Positions 7,432 to 13,855 of a stretch of 23,038 bases of DNA are shown piece after piece. The stretch is from NCBI GenBank assembly GCA_945926565.1, contig CAMELY010000005.1, positions 1 to 23,038 on the forward strand. Direction: 5' to 3'. Under the pieces are notes generated by a model. It did no database searches and was not told the origin of the DNA. It worked only from the letters and a program-made list of their open reading frames with translations. The first letter of the stretch is position 1. Every line of letters starts with the position of its first letter. The stretch comes from an uncultured Clostridia bacterium (lineage in GTDB: Bacteria; Bacillota; Clostridia; Oscillospirales; Oscillospiraceae). The position numbers and the translations under genes were made by a program.

Positions 7432-10134
7432 ATGAAAAAGTGGAAGCAAGGGCTGCTCTCCCTGTGCCTGGCACTGACGGCGGCGGCGCTGTTTCTGCCG
7501 ACCTCGGGCTGGGCGGCGGAGGATCTGCTGCTGGACGGCGGGATTGGCGTTACGGCGGAAGAGCTGACGCCGGAAGCGGCCGTGCAAGCCGATGCGTACG
7601 GCGCGGACGGTACAGATGATACGGAAGTGGACATGACACTGGCCGCCCCTGTGCTGACCGGCGCGGAGACTGTCGCTGTTCAGGACAAAGGGGGAAACTG
7701 GTACAGTGTGGTCAGAGTCACCTGGGAGCCGGTGGAAGGAGCTGAAAAATATCAGGTCCTCCGGCGGACGGAGGACGGCGACTGGGAGACAGCGAGCTAT
7801 TCCGCCGAAACCAGCTATGAAGATTATGACGTGACCCGCTCCACTTTCTATTACTACACTGTCCGCTGTGTGGACACAGCCAGTGAGCCCTGCAGCCCCT
7901 ATGATGAGAAGGGCGTCTCGGTCTATTATCCCTCCGGCAGCTGTGGGGAGCAGGTCTCCTGGAAGCTGGTCTCCGGCAATGTGCTGGAGATCACCGGCAG
8001 CGGCTCCATGTATGACACCTATAATATGGAGACGAGTCCCTGGTATGCCCTGCGCCGGTACATCACCCAGGCGCGGGTAGGGGAGGGAGTCACCCACCTC
8101 AGCGGCTACGCCTTCCAGGGCTGCACAGCGCTGAAAGAGGCCATACTGCCGGAGAGCCTGACCTCTGTGGGAACGTATGCCTTTTTCAACTGCACTGCTC
8201 TGGAGACGGTGAACCTTCCTCAGGGGATAACGGAAATTCCTGAGCGTACCTTTTACGGCTGCAGCAGCCTCACCGGGCTGACCTTGCCAGACGGTCTGAC
8301 GGCCATCGGAAAGGGAGCCTTTGACGGCTGCTCCAGACTGACTGGCCTGACCTTGCCGGAGAGCGTGACTGAGATTGGCTCATCCGCCTTCTCCAGCTGC
8401 AAAAAGCTGACCCGGATTGACCTCCCCCAGGGGGTGACGGCGCTGGGACTGAATACTTTCTATGGCTGCGTCTATTTGCAGGAGATCACATTCCCGGAGG
8501 GCTTTACCACACTGGGCGCTTATGCCCTCTCCGGATGTCTCAGCCTGACCAGCCTGGAGCTGCCGGAAAGCCTGACCAGCCTGGGAGTGGGCGCACTGCG
8601 GGGCTGCAGCGCGCTGGAAACCATCTTTTTCCGGGGCGGCTGCCCGGATATGAGTGGGGAGTCCTTCCCCACCGGCTGCGAGATCCGGGCTTACTATCCC
8701 ATGTACGACCAGAGCTGGACAGCTGAGCGGCGGCAGGCAGTGGACAACTCCAATCTGGTCTGGACTGGCTGGACGCCCTCCACTGGAGCCGTCCAGCGCT
8801 GCGCCACTCCGGTGCTGACGGCTGCCAACGACACGGGCGGCGTCAGGATCAGCTGGAACATAGTCCGGGGGGCGGAGCAATACCGTGTCTTCCGGTGGAA
8901 TGCGGCCCAAAAAAAGTGGAATACGCTGACCACTACGGGAGGGCTCAGCTATGTGGATACCACAGCCGCCAGCGGCACAACCTATCAGTATACAGTGCGC
9001 TGCCTTGTGGGCGGGAAGTACGCCAGCGGCTACGATCTGGAGGGAAGGACAGTCTGTTATCTGACAGCACCCGAGGTGAAAGCGGCCAATGCCGCCGGCG
9101 GCGTCACAGTCACCTGGTCGAAGGCGGCAGGCGCAGAGCAATATGTCGTCTACAGAAAGCTGGCGGGAGGCAAGTGGGAGATCCTGACCACAGTGAAGGC
9201 CGGGGAAAAACGCAGCTATCTGGATACCGGTGTGAAAGATGGGAGCGGAAACCGCTACTACTACACCGTGCGCTCTGTCAAAGGGGATGCGCGCAGCGAC
9301 TATGTAAAAAATGTCGCCCTCTATTACTTGAGCCAGCCTGCGGTGAAGGCCGCTTCGGCAGCCAACGGGGTCACAGTGACCTGGAGCCGGAGCGCCGGCG
9401 CGGAGAGCTATCGGGTCTACCGTAAAACAGGCAGCTCCAACTGGAAGGGGATCGCCACGGTTACCGGGGAGAAGACGCTGTGCTATTCCGATACGTCGGC
9501 GCAGAGCGGGACAACCTACATTTACACCGTCCGGGCCCAAAAGGGCGGAACACTCAGCTCCTATCTCACCTCCGGAGCGCAGGTGACCTATCTGACCCAG
9601 CCCGCTGTCTCGGTCAGCAATGGGAGCACCGGCGTCAATGTGTCCTGGAAAAAAGTTTCCGGTGCGGAAGGCTACCGGGTCTACCGGAAGATTCCGGGCG
9701 GAAGTTGGAGTCGGATCGCCACCCTCAAGGGGAGTGACACGCTTCAGTACACCGACAAGGGGATTGCAGATAAAAACGGCAGCACCTATCTCTATACGGT
9801 TCGGGCGGTGAAGGGAAGCGCCCTCAGCTCCTACCACAGCGGCAAGAGCATCATTCGCCTCACCCGGCCCAGCATTGCCAAGCTGAGCAACAGCAGCAGC
9901 CGCAAGCTCACGGTTCAGTGGGGCAAGAACAGCAAGGCCACCGGCTACCAGATCCAATATGCCACCAGCTCCGGCTTTTCCGGGGCCAAGACGGTGACGG
10001 TGACCTCAGGATCAACTGTAAAGACCACCATCTCCAGCCTTACCCGGGGAAAGACCTACTATGTCCGGGTGCGGGCAGTCTGTACTGCGGGGGCGTCACC
10101 TCCTATTCCGCCTGGAGCAGTACCAAAAGTCTGA
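7432..10134 (+). CDS. Secreted BspA-type leucine-rich repeat and fibronectin type III protein, C-terminus probably frameshifted
   Basis: A 900-residue exported protein. ATG 7432 follows GAGGAGGAA. Residues 1-28 are a signal peptide (basic start, hydrophobic core, likely cut after SGWA). A first fibronectin-III-like domain lies at about 66-160. Eight 23-residue LRR_5 repeats lie at 225-405, with the pattern AF.GC..L....LP.S.T.IG. Five fibronectin-III domains of about 86-89 residues follow at 458-890. No LPXTG, membrane anchor or SLH domain is visible, so it is either released or held by an unseen partner. BspA-type proteins commonly bind host or matrix proteins, but the ligand is unknown. The last 13 residues (ASPPIPPGAVPKV) do not fit the fold. 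Adding one G at the G5 run 10089-10093 restores GVTSYSAWSSTKSLKISK with a stop at 10148, about 905 residues. Confidence 0.9.
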   Translation: MKKWKQGLLSLCLALTAAALFLPTSGWAAEDLLLDGGIGVTAEELTPEAAVQADAYGADGTDDTEVDMTLAAPVLTGAETVAVQDKGGNWYSVVRVTWEPVEGAEKYQVLRRTEDGDWETASYSAETSYEDYDVTRSTFYYYTVRCVDTASEPCSPYDEKGVSVYYPSGSCGEQVSWKLVSGNVLEITGSGSMYDTYNMETSPWYALRRYITQARVGEGVTHLSGYAFQGCTALKEAILPESLTSVGTYAFFNCTALETVNLPQGITEIPERTFYGCSSLTGLTLPDGLTAIGKGAFDGCSRLTGLTLPESVTEIGSSAFSSCKKLTRIDLPQGVTALGLNTFYGCVYLQEITFPEGFTTLGAYALSGCLSLTSLELPESLTSLGVGALRGCSALETIFFRGGCPDMSGESFPTGCEIRAYYPMYDQSWTAERRQAVDNSNLVWTGWTPSTGAVQRCATPVLTAANDTGGVRISWNIVRGAEQYRVFRWNAAQKKWNTLTTTGGLSYVDTTAASGTTYQYTVRCLVGGKYASGYDLEGRTVCYLTAPEVKAANAAGGVTVTWSKAAGAEQYVVYRKLAGGKWEILTTVKAGEKRSYLDTGVKDGSGNRYYYTVRSVKGDARSDYVKNVALYYLSQPAVKAASAANGVTVTWSRSAGAESYRVYRKTGSSNWKGIATVTGEKTLCYSDTSAQSGTTYIYTVRAQKGGTLSSYLTSGAQVTYLTQPAVSVSNGSTGVNVSWKKVSGAEGYRVYRKIPGGSWSRIATLKGSDTLQYTDKGIADKNGSTYLYTVRAVKGSALSSYHSGKSIIRLTRPSIAKLSNSSSRKLTVQWGKNSKATGYQIQYATSSGFSGAKTVTVTSGSTVKTTISSLTRGKTYYVRVRAVCTAGASPPIPPGAVPKV
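8104..8646 (+). repeat. Eight tandem 69-base LRR_5 coding repeats
   Basis: Seven full 23-residue units run from GYAFQGC at 8104 to 8586, and a partial eighth ends near 8646. Each unit has an aromatic/Ala-Phe start, GC or NC, a leucine strand and LP-x-S/G at position 15-17. Unit length is constant, with no insertions. Confidence 0.85.
8803..10092 (+). repeat. Five tandem fibronectin type III coding repeats
   Basis: Units start near 8803, 9064, 9331, 9595 and 9862, 261-267 bases apart. Units 2-4 share near-identical phrases such as PAVKAAS, GVTVTWS, AGAE.YRVYRK and YTVR, indicating recent duplication. The fifth (SNSSSRKLTVQW) is the most divergent and resembles the terminal fibronectin unit of many clostridial surface proteins. 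Confidence 0.8.
10089..10093 (+). other. G5 tract at a probable one-base deletion
   Basis: Downstream of this run the expected C-terminal strand (GVTSYSAWSS) is encoded in another frame. Six Gs instead of five would join the two frames. Sequencing error, a true mutation or slippage are all possible. Confidence 0.7.
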
Positions 10135-10155
10135 AAATTTCAAAGTAAACCAGAT

Positions 10156-10189
10156 GTCCCGGCCCTCAAAGGGGCCGGGACAGTGTTTT
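10156..10189 (+). terminator. Terminator after the LRR/fibronectin gene
   Basis: GTCCCGGCCC pairs with GGGCCGGGAC (10156-10165 with 10172-10181) around TCAAAG, followed by AGTGTTTT. It lies 8 bases after the restored stop codon at 10148, which supports 10148 as the original gene end. It touches the 3' end of the convergent larE-like gene. Confidence 0.8.
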
Positions 10190-10941
10190 CAATCGCTGTG
10201 CCTTGCCGCGGCGTCCAGCCGCACCTCGGGAAACAGCGACCCCAGTGCCTCGGTGATCTCCCCCCAGCGCCGCCGAGCATCCGGCTGCTGTCCACCGGGG
10301 AGCTGCAGCAGCGCACCCCAGTCCCGCAGCCGCAGCCGCAGATCGGAAAAGCCCAGAGCCATCAAAGCCCGCTCTCCTGTCTCTACCCGGGCCAGATCCG
10401 CAGGCGTGATCACCCGACCGGTGGGAAACCGGGTGGCAAGGCAGGCATAGCTGGGCTTGTCCCAGGTGGGGAGCCCCGCCTCCCGGCTCCGGCGGCGGAT
10501 CTCCGCCTTGGTCAGGCCGCACAGCCGCAGGGGGCTCTCCACCTCCAGCTCGGCCAGGGCACGCATTCCGGGACGGTCATTGGCGTCGTCGCTGGCGTTG
10601 GTGCCCTCCCAGAGCAGGGAAAAGCCTGCCGCCTCCGCCCCCCGGCGCAGGGTGGTAAACAGCAGACGCTTGCAGTAGTAGCAACGGTTCGAGGGGTTCT
10701 CCCGGATTTTCGAGCAGGAGAGAGGCTCCGCTGTCAGTACAATGAGGGGGACACCCAGAGACTGGCAGAGGGCCTCCGCTCCCTGCCGCTCCCAGCGGGG
10801 CTGGAAGGGGGTGTCGATGAAAAAGGGCTGCACCTCCGCTCCGGATTCCAGAGCGGCCCAGAGCAGAAAGGCGGAGTCGGTGCCTCCGGAAAAGGCCAGG
10901 GCGCCCCGGAAATGGGCGGAAAAATACTGCTGCAGGTTCAT
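10189..10941 (-). CDS. larE: LarE-type ATP-dependent sulfur transferase
   Basis: A 250-residue PP-loop protein on the minus strand. ATG at 10941 follows GGAGGCGGCT. The ATP pyrophosphatase motif SGGTDSA is at 18-24. NPSNRCYYCK at 83-91 and KPSYACLATRFP at 162-173 are LarE signatures. In Lactiplantibacillus LarE the cysteine in the ACLA-type motif (here C167) gives up its sulfur to build the nickel-pincer cofactor of lactate racemase. Here C87 and C90 make a CxxC, so three cysteines may face the active site, the arrangement of LarE proteins reported to hold a [4Fe-4S] cluster and act catalytically. No larA, larB or larC lies in the window, so the target may be elsewhere or different. Family certain; role less so. 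Confidence 0.9.
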   Translation of the reverse strand: MNLQQYFSAHFRGALAFSGGTDSAFLLWAALESGAEVQPFFIDTPFQPRWERQGAEALCQSLGVPLIVLTAEPLSCSKIRENPSNRCYYCKRLLFTTLRRGAEAAGFSLLWEGTNASDDANDRPGMRALAELEVESPLRLCGLTKAEIRRRSREAGLPTWDKPSYACLATRFPTGRVITPADLARVETGERALMALGFSDLRLRLRDWGALLQLPGGQQPDARRRWGEITEALGSLFPEVRLDAAARHSD

Positions 10942-10966
10942 AGCCGCCTCCTAAAACGTTTTTTTC

Positions 10967-10995
10967 AGTATAGCATGGAGCGAGAGAGGATGCAA
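10967..10995 (-). promoter_or_regulatory. Promoter for larE
   Basis: On the minus strand TTGCAT (10990-10995) and TATACT (10967-10972) are 17 bases apart, with the start about 20 bases upstream of ATG 10941. The 327-base gap between larE and the peptide gene contains this promoter, the divergent promoter at 11128 and a leader; nothing else was recognised in it. Confidence 0.75.
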
Positions 10996-11127
10996 TCGGA
11001 ACGAAAATATCTGTTTTCTAACTGATGGTCTTGCATAAAAGTCGAAAAAGAGCGGAAAGAAATGGAGAAGAACCCCTTTGAACAGGAGGAAAGCTGTGCA
11101 AAAAGGAGGAAAAATTCCACAGGACGG

Positions 11128-11156
11128 TTGACACCCGGAGAAAAGTATGTTATAGT
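11128..11156 (+). promoter_or_regulatory. Promoter for the putative precursor peptide gene
   Basis: TTGACA (11128-11133), a 17-base spacer and TATAGT (11151-11156), one of the strongest promoters in the window. Transcription from about 11163 leaves a leader of about 105 bases containing short GGGAA/TTCCC complementary segments and ending in AAGAGGAGGA. Confidence 0.82.
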
Positions 11157-11268
11157 AGCTATACATAAAGGGAAACAGGCTTCCCTGCTGCTTCCCGGAA
11201 AGAATGTAATCTGTTTGCTGCTGATTTCTGGAAGCGCGACTCCAGAGAAGAAGAGGAGGAAACCTGAC

Positions 11269-11676
11269 ATGAAGAAAGTTTACGAGGCTCCGGCTGTTCA
11301 TCTGGAGCAGTTTGTGGCCAATGAGTATATTGCTGCCTGTGATAGTGGCACGGTGTACAAGTTTACGTGTGATGCGGGAGGCGGAGAGCGCGGCGATGTT
11401 TTTACTTCTACTGGAGAGAACTTAACTCGGGGCTCTAGGAAATATTATCATGCGTGTAACCAGACTCATGAGGCCAGTACTCAGGACGACTTTATTGAAG
11501 GAACTTTAGTGTTCAATGGTGGCAATGATCAAACAGGTGGTTATGTTGGCATGTGGCCGTTCGGTCACTATGAGGACTATGAGTCAACTCCTGTGATTAT
11601 CTGGACTGATGGTGGCACCAACGTTCACTGTACTACGGAGTTAGATATGGAAAATTGGAAGACTGACAAGTCTTAA
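11269..11676 (+). CDS. Putative ribosomally made, modified peptide precursor (135 aa)
   Basis: ATG 11269 is preceded by AAGAGGAGGA; an in-frame ATG at 11062 lies upstream of the promoter and is rejected. Residues 1-24 (MKKVYEAPAV, then NEYIAAC at 18-24) match from memory a leader-like start shared by many small peptides of gut Bacillota. The remaining 110 residues are rich in Gly, Asp, Thr and Tyr, with four cysteines (C24, C34, C63, C121) and no signal peptide or membrane helix. GC is about 47% by hand count against over 60% in flanking genes. A strong promoter lies before it and a terminator after it. The next genes encode radical SAM/SPASM, HPr-kinase-like, ABC exporter and PqqD-like proteins, so a precursor role is likely but inferred. 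The modification is unknown. Confidence 0.72.
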   Translation: MKKVYEAPAVHLEQFVANEYIAACDSGTVYKFTCDAGGGERGDVFTSTGENLTRGSRKYYHACNQTHEASTQDDFIEGTLVFNGGNDQTGGYVGMWPFGHYEDYESTPVIIWTDGGTNVHCTTELDMENWKTDKS

Positions 11677-11742
11677 GCTATACCACAGCCTTTACCCGGT
11701 GTTTAGGTCTGCGTATGGAACGACGATATGAATTACATTAAG

Positions 11743-11770
11743 AGGACCGGATGATTCCGGTCCTTTTTTT
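11743..11770 (+). terminator. Terminator/attenuator between precursor and radical SAM gene
   Basis: AGGACCGGA and TCCGGTCCT form a perfect 9-bp stem with a TGAT loop, followed by T6. It follows the precursor stop by 66 bases. No good promoter was seen between it and the radical SAM gene, so partial readthrough may supply the enzyme. Confidence 0.9.
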
Positions 11771-11816
11771 GCAAAGCAACGCAGAGGCGCGACCGTATGA
11801 GAGAAGGGAGGGTCAC

Positions 11817-12959
11817 ATGGAACAGACACAAAACCTGACCCGCATTGAGGAGCAGCTCTGTGACCGTGCCACCCAGGCCCTGAGGCCCATCGGCGGCACG
11901 CTGGAGCTGCTGCCTCTTTGCAATATGAACTGCGATATGTGCTATGTCCGCCTCAGCCGGGGGGAGCTGGAGCGGCAAGGCCGGCTGCGCACTGCCGATG
12001 AGTGGCTGGCCCTTGCCCGGGAGATGAAGAAAGAGGGGGTGCTCTTTCTGCTGCTCACCGGCGGGGAGCCGCTGCTCTATCCCGACTTCCGGCGGCTGTG
12101 GCTTGGCCTGCAGGAGCTGGGGATGATCCTCTCCCTCAACACCAACGGCACCCTGCTGGACGAGGATACCGCTGCCTTTTTGGGGGCCCACAAGCCCCGG
12201 CGGGTAAATATCACCCTCTACGGCTGTGACGACGGGGCCTATGAGCGCTTGTGCCACTATCCCGGCGGATTCAAAAAGACGATGCGGGGCATCCGCCTGC
12301 TTCAGGCCCAGGGGGTGGACATCCGCATGACCTGTACTGTCAGCCGGGAGAACCGGGACGATCTGGATCGGGTGATCGCCATCGGCAAGGAGCTGGGCGT
12401 CCACATGACGGTGGACACCTATCTGGATCCCGCCCAGCGGGAGCGGCCCCTGCCTTTTGACCAGCAGACCCGGCTCCCGCCGGAGGAGGCGGGCCGCCTG
12501 CGGGCCAGATTCTGGAAGCTGTTTTATGACCGGGAAAAGTACCGGGCAATGGCGGAGGAGATGGTCTGGCGGGCAACCCATACGCCGCCGGGAGAGGCTG
12601 TGCCGGGAAAGGTGCGCTGCCGGGCGGGGCGCAGCTCCTTTGTCATCAACTGGCAGGGACGGATGATTCCCTGCCTGATTCAGGATCACCTGTCTGCCAA
12701 CGCCTTTGAGCAGGGCTTTGCCGCCGCATGGGAGCAGATTACCCGGGGAACCCAGGAGATCCGCACCAGCCCGAGATGCAGTGCCTGCCGCTTGCGTACG
12801 GTCTGCACCGCCTGCTGTGCCCGAGCCCGGCAGGAGACGGGGGCCTTTGACGGCACGCCGGAATATCTCTGCCGCTATACGACGGGAATGATTCAGGCCA
12901 TGGCGGAGGATTTGGAGGAGATGGGGGTCATCAAAAGAGTGCCCGCTCCAAACAGCTGA
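11817..12959 (+). CDS. Radical SAM/SPASM peptide-maturase-like protein
   Basis: A 380-residue protein. ATG 11817 follows AGGGAGGG; an upstream in-frame ATG at 11751 lies inside the terminator hairpin and is rejected. The radical SAM cluster motif is C35-N-M-N-C39-D-M-C42 after LLPL, with GGEP at 82-85 and SLNTNGT forming the next strand. After about residue 275 comes a SPASM-type cysteine region: CRAG, IPC, CSAC, VCTACCA and a final YLC, enough for auxiliary Fe-S clusters. SPASM enzymes commonly install thioether or C-C links on peptides. The adjacent precursor and PqqD-like protein fit that. No separate N-terminal RRE domain is visible, so the PqqD-like protein at 15735 may supply leader binding. 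The last 29 bases overlap the 3' end of the convergent kinase-like gene. Confidence 0.9.
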   Translation: MEQTQNLTRIEEQLCDRATQALRPIGGTLELLPLCNMNCDMCYVRLSRGELERQGRLRTADEWLALAREMKKEGVLFLLLTGGEPLLYPDFRRLWLGLQELGMILSLNTNGTLLDEDTAAFLGAHKPRRVNITLYGCDDGAYERLCHYPGGFKKTMRGIRLLQAQGVDIRMTCTVSRENRDDLDRVIAIGKELGVHMTVDTYLDPAQRERPLPFDQQTRLPPEEAGRLRARFWKLFYDREKYRAMAEEMVWRATHTPPGEAVPGKVRCRAGRSSFVINWQGRMIPCLIQDHLSANAFEQGFAAAWEQITRGTQEIRTSPRCSACRLRTVCTACCARARQETGAFDGTPEYLCRYTTGMIQAMAEDLEEMGVIKRVPAPNS

Positions 12960-13773
12960 CCGCCTCCTCTGAGATGGTACATCCCAGGTAATACACCGGC
13001 ACCGTGGAGCAAAGCTCCAATGCCAGATCGGTGGCCCGGCTGGTGAAAGCCGGATTCCAGCGGTTGACAGTCAGCTGGCCAAAAACCAGCCGCATTGCCT
13101 CCAGCGGCGTGAGCCGGCGTGCGGAGTTCTCTTTTGCCTGACTGAGCATGACGATGGCGCGGATGGGGGTTGTCTCATTGTGACAGACGCCGGAGCTGCC
13201 GCAGACCGGCCAGCCCTGGGCAATCCAGCCGCCTGCACGCTTGCCCAGTAGGGCTCTGTCTCCGTTGACGGTCTCCGCCCCCCGGTACCGCTCCCACAGG
13301 TTGGCCTGGGTGGTCTTGCCGGTTTCGGAAGGGGCGGAGAAGAGGATTGCTTCTCCCCGGTATTTGACATAGGCGCAGTGGAGTACGAGCTGGTCTAAGA
13401 CGATCATCCGCCGTTCCAGCGCCAGCAGGGAGGCAAATATGGTGTCTGAGCCAAGCTGCTCCCGCCAACCCGGCGCCAGCGTAACCCGGGCGTGGGCGGC
13501 GTCCAACTCCTGATAGTAGGCATAGGGGACAGGGACGCCGGAAATGCCCAGCAGACGCCCCTCTCCCGTATCGGTCTGAAAGACGGTGAGATCCGGACGT
13601 CTGACCAGAGGCCGCGTCCGGGGCAGAAGGAGCGCGGAGGAGAAGCTCAGCTCATAGTGATAGGCCTCCGGCAGTACATTGGCCTCGAAAAGCGCCAGGT
13701 TTTCCGGCAGAGGCAGCATCTCCGGCACGGTGAGCCGAAAAGGGAAGGGGCCGATTTGGCAGCATCGTTGCAT
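12931..13773 (-). CDS. HPr-kinase-like (HprK-related) protein
   Basis: A 280-residue minus-strand protein. ATG at 13773 is chosen over an in-frame ATG at 13821 because GGAAAGGAAG lies 7 bases upstream of it and the longer version has no ribosome site. The P-loop is SAPSETGKTT at 146-155, with K153 and T154; H132 (LHCAYV) and N170-G171-D172-R173 follow the order seen in HprK-like kinases. The genuine HPr kinase signature EIRG is absent, so it is not the catabolite-control enzyme. Related proteins occur in peptide gene clusters; the lasso-peptide members phosphorylate the precursor. A role in phosphorylating or sensing the peptide is inferred. It is divergent from the ABC transporter (82-base gap) and its tail overlaps the radical SAM gene by 29 bases. 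Confidence 0.82.
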   Translation of the reverse strand: MQRCCQIGPFPFRLTVPEMLPLPENLALFEANVLPEAYHYELSFSSALLLPRTRPLVRRPDLTVFQTDTGEGRLLGISGVPVPYAYYQELDAAHARVTLAPGWREQLGSDTIFASLLALERRMIVLDQLVLHCAYVKYRGEAILFSAPSETGKTTQANLWERYRGAETVNGDRALLGKRAGGWIAQGWPVCGSSGVCHNETTPIRAIVMLSQAKENSARRLTPLEAMRLVFGQLTVNRWNPAFTSRATDLALELCSTVPVYYLGCTISEEAVSCLERALF

Positions 13774-13811
13774 AGCGCAGCTTCCTTTCCAGAAAAAGAG
13801 TTGTTTCTCAT

Positions 13812-13840
13812 AGCATAGCATTTTTTGTAGATAAAGTCGA
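13812..13840 (-). promoter_or_regulatory. Possible promoter for the HprK-like gene
   Basis: On the minus strand TCGACT (13835-13840) and TATGCT (13812-13817) are 17 bases apart, about 35 bases from the start codon. The match is moderate. No convincing promoter was seen on the plus strand for the divergent ABC gene. Confidence 0.4.
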
Positions 13841-13855
13841 TAGAGGAGGATCTCT

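Noticed and set aside
11062..11268. Longer version of the peptide gene starting at 11062
   Set aside because: It begins upstream of the -35 box at 11128 and lacks the leader motif; ATG 11269 has a strong ribosome site.
11751..11816. Longer radical SAM start at 11751
   Set aside because: The codon is within the terminator hairpin and has no ribosome site; 11817 does.
13774..13821. Longer HprK-like start at 13821
   Set aside because: No ribosome site, and the extra 16 residues look like translated promoter sequence; 13773 has GGAAAGGAAG.
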